Below, piece by piece: positions 16,742 to 24,676 of a DNA stretch of 64,000 bases. This stretch comes from Jiella sonneratiae. GTDB taxonomy: Bacteria; Pseudomonadota; Alphaproteobacteria; Rhizobiales; Rhizobiaceae. The position numbers were made by a program, and so were the translations under genes. The notes beneath the pieces are model-generated. The model was not told the DNA's origin, did not search any database, and was given only the letters and a program-made list of their open reading frames with translations. Location of the stretch: the NCBI RefSeq assembly GCF_017353515.1, contig NZ_JAFMPY010000006.1:124001-188000 (forward strand), in the 5' to 3' direction. Each line of letters opens with the position of its first letter. Position 1 is the stretch's first letter.

Positions 16742-18027
16742 CGAAACGTCTCCAGGGCGCCTTTCAGCGCCGGACGGCTCTCTGCGTATTCGGCGAGGGG
16801 CGTTCCGGACATCGCCGCCTCCCAGGCTTCGCGCATGCTGGCGACGCCGCCGGCCGGGCCTGCCGGATGCGCCATGATGCCGCCGCCGGCGGCATGGATG
16901 AGATCGGCCGACCCCAGCCGCGCGAAGGTCTCCGGCGCCTGGCGTGCCGTCTGGCCGGACGAGAACACCGGCATGATGATGCACGGTTTGTCGTCGAACA
17001 TCGGCGTCAGGCAGGCGCGCGCCGCCGCAATGACGCTGTCGTCGTCCTCCGAGAACTTGTTGCTGAGGCCGTTCACATGCATGTGGTCGCAGCCGACCAG
17101 CCGCCAGATCTTCTGCCAGGCGGTGTAGGACCAGCCGAGCAGCGGATGGCGCGACAGGTAGCCCCAGCCGTTGCGGTGGGCATGGATCGGCAGTTCGCTG
17201 TGACGGGCGAATTCGATCATGCCGACGAGACCGACGGAGTTGAGGCTCGCCATCACGCAGGTGCCGCCGAGCTCGCGGACGAGATCGTGGCGCCGGCGCA
17301 TCTCGTCGAGATCGCCCGTCAGATTGAAGGCGAACATCACCTTCCTGCCGCTGCGCTCGGCGTGCCGCTCGATGACCTCCATCACGGCGCGGGCGCGCGC
17401 CTCGAAGGGACAGCCGGGACCGTCCGACTGGAGTTCGTCGTCCTTGATGAAGTCGATGCCGGCGCCGGCGAGCGTATCCACCGCCTCGGCGGTGGCTTCC
17501 GGCGTCAGGCCGATGCTCGGCTTGATGATCGTCCCGATCAGCGGCCGGCCTTCGACGCCGGCGAGCCGGCGGGTGCCTTCGACCCCGAATTGCGGCCCCG
17601 GGTAGGCGTCGGCGAAGGCCCCCGGCAGACGGATGTCGAGAAGGCGCAGGCCGGACACCTGCTTTAGTTCGAAGAGATTGCCGGCGACCGTGGCGAGAAG
17701 GTTCGGCAGCGACGGGCCGATATTGGCGAGCGGCCAGGAGATGGTGATTTTCGCCCGGTTCCAGCGACCCCCGATCCGCGGTTCGGCGGCGCCCGGAAGC
17801 GACGGGCGGTCGGAGGGGGCCAGATTCTCGATAGCCGCGACGGTCGCCGCCGCACGTTCTTTGAGCTCGGGCGTCTCGCCGGGGACCGGCAGGAAGGTCC
17901 CGCTCGACTGCTCCCCGGCGATCGCCGCGACCGCTCTCTCCACAATATCCGGCGTTTCCAGCAGGTAGTCGGCCTCGATGCGATCGACCGAGCGACGGCT
18001 GGACGCGACGCGATCCTCAGATGACAT
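16738..18027 (-). CDS. RuBisCO-like protein, probable 3-oxo-isoapionate-4-phosphate processing enzyme (OiaX/OiaT-like)
   Basis: A 429-residue form-IV RuBisCO-like protein. Compared with RuBisCO it keeps the first active-site Lys in GTIIKPSIGL (about 165-174), the carbamate Lys and metal ligands in FIKDDE, HAHR, H and K in HVNGLSNK, and the phosphate-binding SSG and GGGIMAHP. The second Lys of the KPK loop is Ser and the His after HAHR is lost, so CO2 fixation is unlikely. In D-apiose pathways such proteins either decarboxylate 3-oxo-isoapionate 4-phosphate or split it to 3-phosphoglycerate and glycolate. No erythrulose-phosphate isomerases lie in the window, which slightly favours the second reaction. 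Confidence 0.8.
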   Translation of the reverse strand: MSSEDRVASSRRSVDRIEADYLLETPDIVERAVAAIAGEQSSGTFLPVPGETPELKERAAATVAAIENLAPSDRPSLPGAAEPRIGGRWNRAKITISWPLANIGPSLPNLLATVAGNLFELKQVSGLRLLDIRLPGAFADAYPGPQFGVEGTRRLAGVEGRPLIGTIIKPSIGLTPEATAEAVDTLAGAGIDFIKDDELQSDGPGCPFEARARAVMEVIERHAERSGRKVMFAFNLTGDLDEMRRRHDLVRELGGTCVMASLNSVGLVGMIEFARHSELPIHAHRNGWGYLSRHPLLGWSYTAWQKIWRLVGCDHMHVNGLSNKFSEDDDSVIAAARACLTPMFDDKPCIIMPVFSSGQTARQAPETFARLGSADLIHAAGGGIMAHPAGPAGGVASMREAWEAAMSGTPLAEYAESRPALKGALETFR

Positions 18028-18044
18028 GCAACCCCCGAAACCGT

Positions 18045-18085
18045 ACTGGTCATCTCATTATACCAGAGTCGGAGAGGACACAAGT
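18045..18085 (-). promoter_or_regulatory. Promoter and candidate operator of the RuBisCO-like gene
   Basis: Read on the minus strand, a perfect TATAAT (18062-18057) is preceded at 15-16 bases by TTGTGT/CTTGTG. The -10 box is embedded in CTGGTATAATGAGATGACC (18066-18048), flanked by CTGGT...ACCAG arms 11 bases apart. The same motif covers the kinase promoter near 8395. The predicted message starts about 23 bases before the ATG at 18027. Confidence 0.6.
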
Positions 18086-18223
18086 TGGGACCTGCCCGAC
18101 GCCCAGCGCCGAACCACGCTTGCGATATGCAAGCGGCGGAAATAATTGCGAAATTGCGTCGAAAGTCGACTTGATCGGGCCGCGCCGATCCTGCTGGGAA
18201 ATCCTCAGCCCGCGGTTACTTCA

Positions 18224-18265
18224 CGGCGGACGGCGGACGGCGGACGGCGGACGGCGGACGGCAGG
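18224..18265. repeat. Tandem 7-bp repeat
   Basis: CGGCGGA is repeated five times without error (18224-18258) and followed by one degraded copy (CGGCAGG). It lies between the RuBisCO-like gene and yebC, outside any coding region. Such runs change length by slippage. Confidence 0.9.
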
Positions 18266-18356
18266 CGGAAGGCGGCAGCCATGATAATCCATGCCTGCGA
18301 TATGCCCGGCGAGCATCGGACGAAGGCGATGCATCCGCCGGGCCGTCGCCCCGTCG

Positions 18357-19106
18357 TCAGGCGGCCGACAGCTTCGCCATCACCGCGTCGTCGACCTCGA
18401 AATTCGCATAGACGTTCTGGACGTCGTCGTCGTCGTCGAGATTGCCGATCAGCTTCAGGATGCTCTGGGCCTTCTCCTCGTCCACCGGGGTGCCGGTCTG
18501 CGGGCGCCAGATGGCGCGCACGCTCTCGGCCTCGCCGAGGGAGTTTTCCAGGGCCGTGGAGACCTCGTTGAGATCCTCGAAGGCGGTGATGATGGTGTGG
18601 CCCGTCTCGTCGGAGACGACGTCGTCGGCACCGGCCTCGATCGCCGCCTCCATGACGGCGTCGGCGTCGCCCGCCGAGGCCGCGTAGACGATCTCGCCGA
18701 CCTTGTCGAACATGAAGGCGACCGAGCCGGTCTCGCCGAGCGCCCCGCCGGACTTGGTGAAATAGGAGCGCACGTTCGAGGCGGTGCGGTTGCGGTTGTC
18801 GGTCAGCGCCTCGACGATGACGGCGACGCCGCCCGGGCCGTAGCCCTCGTAGCGGACCTCCTCGTAATTGTCGCCCTCGCCGCCGGCGGCCTTCTTGATC
18901 GCCCGCTCGATGTTGTCCTTCGGCATCGATTGGGCCTTGGCGTTGTTGATCGCAAGGCGCAGCCGCGGGTTCATGTCGGGGTCGGCCAGGCCGGCCTTCG
19001 CCGCGACGGTGATCTCGCGGGCGAGCTTGGAGAAGAGCTTCGAGCGGACGGCATCCTGCCGCCCCTTGCGATGCATGATGTTCTTGAACTGTGAATGACC
19101 GGCCAT
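18357..19106 (-). CDS. yebC: YebC/PmpR family protein (translational or transcriptional regulator)
   Basis: A 249-residue protein beginning [18 protein letters not shown], the hallmark of the YebC family, with [13 protein letters not shown] near 65-77 and [11 protein letters not shown] near 85. Length and spacing of motifs are normal. Family members have been described as DNA-binding regulators and, more recently, as ribosome-associated factors that help at difficult stretches. The ATG at 19106 is the conserved family start; the longer frame upstream is not real. Confidence 0.95.
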   Translation of the reverse strand: MAGHSQFKNIMHRKGRQDAVRSKLFSKLAREITVAAKAGLADPDMNPRLRLAINNAKAQSMPKDNIERAIKKAAGGEGDNYEEVRYEGYGPGGVAVIVEALTDNRNRTASNVRSYFTKSGGALGETGSVAFMFDKVGEIVYAASAGDADAVMEAAIEAGADDVVSDETGHTIITAFEDLNEVSTALENSLGEAESVRAIWRPQTGTPVDEEKAQSILKLIGNLDDDDDVQNVYANFEVDDAVMAKLSAA

Positions 19107-19293
19107 GCGGCACCTGCTCTCGAAATGTCGGCGGTGAAACGTGGGTGTCATATAAAAAATCTCGGCCGGTCCGTCCAGAATCCTCGCAAAGCCTGCAGGA
19201 GAGCGGAGCGGACAGGACGCGTGCCGGCCGGATGCCGTCCGGACGTTGGGAATCTTGCCGGCACGGGTGAAAGGCACGGCGCCGCGTCAGGCG

Positions 19294-20466
19294 TCAGAGA
19301 AAGTCGCCCTCGACGAGAAGGTCTTTGCGGACCGGCCAGCGCTCGTCGTCGAAGCGGACGACCTTGCGATAGGGGAAGGCGTCGAAGAGCGGTCGCGGAT
19401 CGAAGTGGAAGAAGGGCGCCTGGCGATCGCACCACTCGACGATCGCGTGCCAGTTCGCCGGGCGCTGGCGCGGCCAGCAATAGGTCGGCGCGGTCTTGCG
19501 GTCGAGCACGGAATAGAGATCCCATATCCGATGGTCCATCACGTGCGTCGGAACGATCGGCAGGTCCTGCGGGCCGGCCTCTTTGGTGACGCCGAAGGGA
19601 AAGGCCGGAACCCCGAGAGCCTCGGCCACGACGAGCCCGTGAAGCGAGGCCGAGAGGATGCGCCGGCACCGGCCGATCTGTTCGATCACCTTTCCAACGC
19701 CGTCGAACGACCGCTCGGCGATGGGGCTGATCAGGACGACGCGCTCGGCGAGATCCGACGGTATCTCGTAGCGGCGCAGGCCCGCCTTCAGAGGCGAATC
19801 CGCGCGCCTTCCAGCCCATTCGCTCAGATGCGGAATCACGCCGACGTCGTAAATCTTCTCCTGCCGCGCGTGTTGCGGCCAGAGCTTGCCGACGAAGAAG
19901 CCCGGATCGCCGAAGATCTCCGGCGAAGCCACGCCCGCATCCAGGAAGATCTGGCGGGTGTGCCGGCCCCGGCAGGCCGCGATCGTGAACCTGGTATAGG
20001 ACGGAAGCCGGTAGCCGCTCTGGTCGACGTTGATGCCATGGGTGTAGCGATCGAGGCCCGACCCCCAGATCTGGACGTCCCCGCCGGAGAAGTTCTGCGC
20101 GATGGTGCCGATCGCCGAGAGCCTCGTCTCATTGGTGACGAAAGGGAGCTTGCGGATGCGGCGACCGGAAATGGCGCTGACGACAAGTGGACTGAGCGCG
20201 TCCCCGAAATTGACATGACCGTGACCTTCGTCGAGGCTCGCCCAGGTTGCGTTCAGTTCTCGCTTGATGAATCTGCGACGCAGCTTTTCGGCATGTTGAC
20301 GCAGCGAAGGCAGGTGACGCTGTCGAAGGGTTGGAATGGTCGCCCTCCCAGGCAGGGTTCCGGTTTGCGGCCCTCTTGAAAGGGCTTTGGCCACTCGTGG
20401 TCCGATTCCGACATTTGGTACCGTCTTTTGGAGACCGCGCAGCAAATGCCGAAATCGAAACACCAC
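19294..20466 (-). CDS. Polysaccharide pyruvyl transferase family protein
   Basis: About 390 residues. GHVNFGDALSPLVVSAISG near 83-101 is the family's N-terminal signature, and ILSASLHGLVVAEALGVP near 270 is the C-terminal donor-site signature. Such enzymes (ExoV, WcaK) add a pyruvate ketal from PEP to sugars of exopolysaccharide or capsule. The start is uncertain: the GTG at 20466 has no clear ribosome site and the first ~60 residues look basic and poorly folded, so the true start may be further in. It is divergent from a sulfotransferase gene across a hairpin region. Confidence 0.82.
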   Translation of the reverse strand: MVFRFRHLLRGLQKTVPNVGIGPRVAKALSRGPQTGTLPGRATIPTLRQRHLPSLRQHAEKLRRRFIKRELNATWASLDEGHGHVNFGDALSPLVVSAISGRRIRKLPFVTNETRLSAIGTIAQNFSGGDVQIWGSGLDRYTHGINVDQSGYRLPSYTRFTIAACRGRHTRQIFLDAGVASPEIFGDPGFFVGKLWPQHARQEKIYDVGVIPHLSEWAGRRADSPLKAGLRRYEIPSDLAERVVLISPIAERSFDGVGKVIEQIGRCRRILSASLHGLVVAEALGVPAFPFGVTKEAGPQDLPIVPTHVMDHRIWDLYSVLDRKTAPTYCWPRQRPANWHAIVEWCDRQAPFFHFDPRPLFDAFPYRKVVRFDDERWPVRKDLLVEGDFL

Positions 20467-20483
20467 TAGCCAAGTTTATGATC

Positions 20484-20561
20484 CTAGTGGATTTTTCGAA
20501 TTTGACATTTGATCCGACGCCTCATCTGGTCGGGGTTCAAATGTCAAATTCAATCCACTAG
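20484..20561. repeat. 78-bp interrupted inverted repeat
   Basis: A 25-base right arm (20537-20561) matches the complement of a left arm (20484-20512) except for a 4-base TTTC insertion in the left arm. The inner CCGAC (20514-20518) and GTCGG (20529-20533) extend the stem around a 10-base loop. The arms are AT-rich compared with the surroundings (they contain AATTTGACATTTGA). It lies between two divergent surface-glycan genes and could be an operator pair, a palindromic mobile remnant, or a transcript hairpin. Confidence 0.8.
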
Positions 20562-20635
20562 ACCCGACCATTGTCCTGAAGCAAGAGCGGTTGGGGAAGC
20601 GAGACCAGCGGGGAATGATGGCAGACGAGGTCTCG

Positions 20636-21694
20636 ATGCAGGATCGATTTTGGCAGGAGGCTCGTCTCGCCGTTCAGGCACTCGTCGAGGAGACCGGGGA
20701 CGTCTCCGTTTCACTGCCCGCGGAGTTCGATGGAATCTTCGACCGATCGGTCGCCTACGGCGTGCCGGCCGACGTGGTATTGCTGCACAAGGGGATGATG
20801 AGCGCCTTCCCGCTGTCCTTTTTGGCCGAGATCGCCCACTGGGACGTCGTCTTCGCAAATCCGGTCTTCCTCCTCCTGACCCGCCGGCGACGGCGGGGCG
20901 GATTGCTCTCCTCTCGATGGAACTTGCGCAGGGAATTTCTCGAAAGACGCACCAGGGCTCATTTGAGGTCCTATGTCGCGGACGTCGCCTCGGCGCGTTT
21001 TTCGGGGCGGCAGACGGTCTTTCTGCACGTGCCGAAAACCGCAGGCACCTCGATTTTCGAGGCGGCGCAGGGCCGCTTCCATCGATCCCTCCGGCTGCGC
21101 TCGGACTCGGAGCTTCTGTCGGCGGCAGGGCACCTTTACGCCTACGATTTCGTCGCCGGACATTTCCGGTTCGATCATGCCGAAAGTCTCCTGCCGGACG
21201 CGGCCTTCGTGACGCTTCTCCGCGATCCGCTGGAACGGCTGGTCTCGGCTGCGGGTCACGCCCGCCGGCCCGGTGAAACCGCGGCGCGTCTTGCGCATGG
21301 CCTGCGTCTCCTCAGGTCGCAGCGACTGAAGCAATTCATCGCGACGCCCTACGGCACGGCGGCGCTCTTCATTCAGAACGGCATCGTCGGTGGGAAATCG
21401 CGGCCCTTGCCCGCCGTCCATCTCGAACGCCGCATCGAGCGCATCGCGGCCGGCACGATCGAGGGCATGGCCGGTTTTCTCGATCGGAATCGGACGCTTC
21501 TGAGGATCGACAAGAGCGAGATCGGCCACTTCAATGCCACACGGAACCGATCGACCCTGGTAAGCCAGGAAGAAATCGAGGAGGCGCGCGCCGCCCATCA
21601 AAGCCTGATCGAGGAGGCGGGCGAACTCTACAGAATGGTGCGAGCCCGGGAATTGGCCGGGACGGCCGGAGCTCGGGAACCATCGTCAGCCTGA
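20636..21694 (+). CDS. Sulfotransferase family protein
   Basis: About 352 residues. FLHVPKTAGTSIFE near 130 is the 5'-phosphosulfate-binding loop, and TLLRDPLERLVSA near 195 the 3'-phosphate motif, of PAPS-dependent sulfotransferases of the heparan/chondroitin type. It would transfer sulfate to a cell-surface glycan. I chose the ATG at 20636 for the GAGG five bases upstream; ATGs at 20615 and 20618 and a TTG at 20591 are also in frame. With the divergent pyruvyl transferase it suggests a decorated exopolysaccharide. Confidence 0.82.
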   Translation: MQDRFWQEARLAVQALVEETGDVSVSLPAEFDGIFDRSVAYGVPADVVLLHKGMMSAFPLSFLAEIAHWDVVFANPVFLLLTRRRRRGGLLSSRWNLRREFLERRTRAHLRSYVADVASARFSGRQTVFLHVPKTAGTSIFEAAQGRFHRSLRLRSDSELLSAAGHLYAYDFVAGHFRFDHAESLLPDAAFVTLLRDPLERLVSAAGHARRPGETAARLAHGLRLLRSQRLKQFIATPYGTAALFIQNGIVGGKSRPLPAVHLERRIERIAAGTIEGMAGFLDRNRTLLRIDKSEIGHFNATRNRSTLVSQEEIEEARAAHQSLIEEAGELYRMVRARELAGTAGAREPSSA

Positions 21695-21713
21695 TTCCGA
21701 CAGGGCACTCCGT

Positions 21714-22121
21714 TCATAGCTCCCGGTCGCCCTTGCGGCCTTCGGCATCGAGGTCGGCGAGGCTTTCGAGCGCCGCCCGCACGATTTCCTCGCGCAGGAG
21801 AAGCTCCTGCCGGCTCATCGCCATGCGGGTGAAGTCCGACCACATGATCCAGCGCGAGAGGCTGCGCTCGGGCGCGCTCTGCTGGAGGAAGATCCGGATG
21901 TCGGAATGCCGCTTGTCGGCGATGATCGCCTGCATCAGCGTCTCGACCGGGTCGAGCGGGCCTTCCAGGAGCTGGATGAAGCGGTTGAACTCGTGGATCA
22001 ACAGGCCGGTGACGCCGATTTCCGCGTTGCGGCGGGCAGCGGCTTCCGCGAGGGAGGTGAGGTCTTCAGCCGTCAGCCCGGGGCTCGGCCGGGAGACATA
22101 GGCGAGCCGGTAGATCGTCAT
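21714..22121 (-). CDS. BLUF-domain blue-light photoreceptor
   Basis: A 135-residue protein that is almost only a BLUF domain. The flavin-coupled Tyr is in YRLAYVSR (residue 8), the Asn in RRNAEIGVTGLL, the switch Gln in RFIQLLEGP, and a Trp is present in SRWIMWSD, so the photocycle residues are intact. A short charged tail of about 35 residues follows. It is convergent with the sulfotransferase gene. Stand-alone BLUF proteins act through partner proteins; no EAL or GGDEF partner adjoins it here, and the nearest diguanylate cyclase is 13 kb away. Confidence 0.9.
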   Translation of the reverse strand: MTIYRLAYVSRPSPGLTAEDLTSLAEAAARRNAEIGVTGLLIHEFNRFIQLLEGPLDPVETLMQAIIADKRHSDIRIFLQQSAPERSLSRWIMWSDFTRMAMSRQELLLREEIVRAALESLADLDAEGRKGDREL

Positions 22122-22274
22122 GGCAGCAATCCTTCCTCGCCCTCGCCCTCCACATGGGGCCGGACCGTTCGGCCGATAACGACAATATGACTTTGCCGAT
22201 CCGGCGCAAACTGGCGGAATCGGCGGCGGCGGCGATGGGCTGCGTGGTTTCGGCACTCGGAAGCGGAGGACATG

Positions 22275-22910
22275 ATGGCGTCCTGCTTGCAGCTATCGGG
22301 AAGGATCCTCGCAGGCTTCGCGGCGGCCTGCCTCGCCTTCGCCGCCGCCGCGGCGGCCCTCGTGCCGGACGCATCGGCGCAGACGACGGGCGAGCCGCGC
22401 GGCCTGCCGCAGCCTCATGCGGCCGACGACCTCCCGCGGCTCTTTGCAAGATTGCGGGCGGCGCGGGACGAGGCGAGCGCCCGGGCGATCGAGGACCGGA
22501 TCTGGCGGCGATGGATGGAGGCGCCGGACGAGAAGACCGGGGCGCTCCTGCGCGAGGCGATGGCGCGGCGCGAGGTCTACGACTTCGCCGGGGCGAGAAC
22601 CCTGCTCGATGCGGCGGTCGCCGGCGCGCCGGACTATGCCGAAGCCTGGAACCAGCGCGGCTTCGTCCGCTTCCTCCAAGAGGATTTCGACGGCGCGCTC
22701 GAGGACGTCGACCGGGCGATCGCGATCGAGCCGCGCCACTTCGCGGCGATGGCCGGGCGTGCGCTCATCCTGATGCGGCAGGGGCGGCATCGGCTGGCCC
22801 AGGATCAGCTCCGGGCGGCCGTCGCCATCGATCCCTTCCTCAAGGAGCGGTCGCTGCTCGTTGCGCCGACCGGCGGGCCGGCACCGGCGAAGGGGCAGGT
22901 GGATCTCTGA
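22275..22910 (+). CDS. Secreted TPR-repeat protein
   Basis: A 211-residue protein with a signal peptide ending near VPDASAQ (about residue 36). It is followed by about three tetratricopeptide repeats between 85 and 190 (YDFAGARTLLDAAVAGAPDY; DFDGALEDVDRAIAIEPRH; RHRLAQDQLRAAVAIDP). GGAGG lies five bases before the chosen second ATG. It probably serves protein-protein contacts in the periplasm. No partner is evident from neighbours. Confidence 0.8.
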   Translation: MASCLQLSGRILAGFAAACLAFAAAAAALVPDASAQTTGEPRGLPQPHAADDLPRLFARLRAARDEASARAIEDRIWRRWMEAPDEKTGALLREAMARREVYDFAGARTLLDAAVAGAPDYAEAWNQRGFVRFLQEDFDGALEDVDRAIAIEPRHFAAMAGRALILMRQGRHRLAQDQLRAAVAIDPFLKERSLLVAPTGGPAPAKGQVDL

Positions 22911-23140
22911 GCGCGGGCCCCCCGGAACACCAAAGGCGGCGCGCGACTGTCGCTCGATGACACCGTCGTGATTTTGCCTCTGCGGCGGCGCCGATAATCT
23001 CGCCTTGCGCCTCCGCAAGGCGGCGGCACTCTCCGGCTCTTGGAGCCGCGAGGCCGATGATGCGACCGGTCGAGGCGAGGGGTGGCGGCGATCCGATCGG
23101 CTCCGCGCGTGGGATCCGAGCATGAGAAGGGAACGAAGTC

Positions 23141-24016
23141 ATGCGCGCCAGACCGATCGTCCGCGTGTTCCTCTGCCTCGTCGCAGCGCTGTGGACGCTC
23201 TCGCCCGGCCGGGCCTTTTCCCAGGATGCGGCCGGCGCTGGCGAGCGTCCCAGCCAGTGCCGGGCGATCGCCAGCCGCGACCCAGGCAGCGATCCCGACC
23301 TCGCCCTCGGCGTCGTTCCGGCGCAGTTCGCGCCGTCGGGGCGGGGCCTCTTCGAGGGCGGGGCAGGCGACCGGACGGTCAGGATCACCTATGTCACCCA
23401 CGCGACGTTCCTGATCGAGAGCCCGGGCGGGGTGCGCGCCGCGACGGACTATGCCGGCTATGCGGGGCCGGCCGTCCCCGACATCGTCACGATGAACAAG
23501 GCGCATTCCTCGCACAACACGGCCTTTCCCGACCCGGCGATCAAGCATGTCCTCAAGGGGTGGAACCCCGCCGGCGACGGCCCGGCCCGCCACGCGCTGA
23601 CGGTCGGCGACATGTATGTGCGGAACGTGACCACCGACATCCGCTCCTTTGGCGGCGCGATGGAGCCCGACGGCAACTCGATCTTCATCTTCGAGGTGGC
23701 GGGGCTCTGCATCGGGCATCTCGGCCATCTGCACCACCGGCTGACGGACGAGGACTATGCCGCGATCGGCCGGCTGGACGTCCTGATGGTGCCGGTCGAC
23801 GGCGGCATGACCATGAGCCAGGACGGCATGGGCGAGATCGCCGAGCGGCTGCAGTCGCGGATCATTTTGCCGATGCATCGCTTCAGCGGCCCGATCGACC
23901 GTTTTTTGGCGAATGTGCCGGAGTTCGAGGTCGACTGGCGCCTCTCGGACACGATCGAGGTCTCGGCGAAGACCCTGCCGAAACGGCCGACCGTCATCGT
24001 CCTGCCGGGCGTCTGA
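23141..24016 (+). CDS. Secreted MBL-fold protein, UlaG-like, with altered metal site
   Basis: A 291-residue protein with a signal peptide (to about residue 28) and a metallo-beta-lactamase fold resembling the UlaG branch: ITYVTHATFLIES near 83-95, MVPVDGGMTM near 215 and ILPMHRFSG near 247. The usual zinc motif H-x-H-x-D-H reads K-A-H-S-S-H (about 128-133), and GHLGHLHH occurs near 190. Metal binding, if kept, must be different from classic members. Function unknown. Confidence 0.72.
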   Translation: MRARPIVRVFLCLVAALWTLSPGRAFSQDAAGAGERPSQCRAIASRDPGSDPDLALGVVPAQFAPSGRGLFEGGAGDRTVRITYVTHATFLIESPGGVRAATDYAGYAGPAVPDIVTMNKAHSSHNTAFPDPAIKHVLKGWNPAGDGPARHALTVGDMYVRNVTTDIRSFGGAMEPDGNSIFIFEVAGLCIGHLGHLHHRLTDEDYAAIGRLDVLMVPVDGGMTMSQDGMGEIAERLQSRIILPMHRFSGPIDRFLANVPEFEVDWRLSDTIEVSAKTLPKRPTVIVLPGV

Positions 24017-24027
24017 CGCGGAACGAT

Positions 24028-24064
24028 CGCGCCGTGCCTGCAGCCTGCGGCAGCCTGCGGCGCG
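24028..24064. terminator. Candidate bidirectional terminator
   Basis: CGCGCCG (24028-24034) pairs with CGGCGCG (24058-24064) around an inner CTGC/GCAG stem, between the convergent MBL-fold and thermonuclease genes. No U run is present. Confidence 0.4.
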
Positions 24065-24088
24065 CAAAGCCCGCCATGCCGGCCGGCG

Positions 24089-24676
24089 TCAACCGCACCA
24101 GGGGTTCGACCGGTTCGGCCATGGCTGTGCCAGACCTTCGCCCATCAGCACACGGCCGGCGTCGCGCCCGTCCGCAAGGGTGATGGTGACGAGATCGCGG
24201 CCGTAGCGATCGGTCCCGTCGGCAGCGAGCCGGTAGCCCTGCGACAGCAGCGCCTGCAGCCGGCGTGTCGCTTGCTCGCCGATCCGGCGTTCGGCCGGGC
24301 AGGCGGGGCTGAAGACTTCCGGCGTGTCGATGCGCGCGAGCCGCCATTTGCGGCCGTCGGCCCAGCCCGTGTCGCCGTCGACGAGGCAGGTCCGACGTTC
24401 CCCGCGGCCGCAGACCGGCAGGGCGCCGTGGACCGAAGCCGCGGCCGCGCCGTGACCGCCGACCCCGGAGGCCGTCGCCGACAGTCCGCCTTCGACGGCC
24501 GCGAAGAATTCGTCGGCGACGCCGTTTTCGTGCAGCCGACCGACGGCGACGGCGGCGAGGAAGACCGCGGCGACGAGCAGCGCCTCGCGCGCGAGCTTGA
24601 AAGGCAGCCGCCACGCGCCGCGCCGGCGGCGGCGGGTGGAGGCTGAACGCCAGGACGTGCGGGTGCTTTGGGCCAT
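24089..24676 (-). CDS. Membrane-anchored thermonuclease (SNase) family protein
   Basis: About 195 residues: a basic N-terminus, one transmembrane segment near 32-50, then a staphylococcal-nuclease-like OB fold. The catalytic residues of the family are recognisable: VDGDTG (Asp), RLARIDTPE (Arg, Asp, Glu) and TDRYGRDLV (Arg). It probably faces the periplasm as a Ca2+-dependent nuclease. The ATG at 24676 is one choice; a TTG at 24703 in the same frame is possible. Convergent with the MBL-fold gene. Confidence 0.82.
   Translation of the reverse strand: MAQSTRTSWRSASTRRRRRGAWRLPFKLAREALLVAAVFLAAVAVGRLHENGVADEFFAAVEGGLSATASGVGGHGAAAASVHGALPVCGRGERRTCLVDGDTGWADGRKWRLARIDTPEVFSPACPAERRIGEQATRRLQALLSQGYRLAADGTDRYGRDLVTITLADGRDAGRVLMGEGLAQPWPNRSNPWCG

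Larger units (their letters stand above)
18028..18356. other. Intergenic region between the RuBisCO-like gene and yebC
   Basis: Beyond the RuBisCO-like promoter described above and the tandem 7-base repeat at 18224-18265, no gene or RNA was recognised in these 329 bases. Confidence 0.6.
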
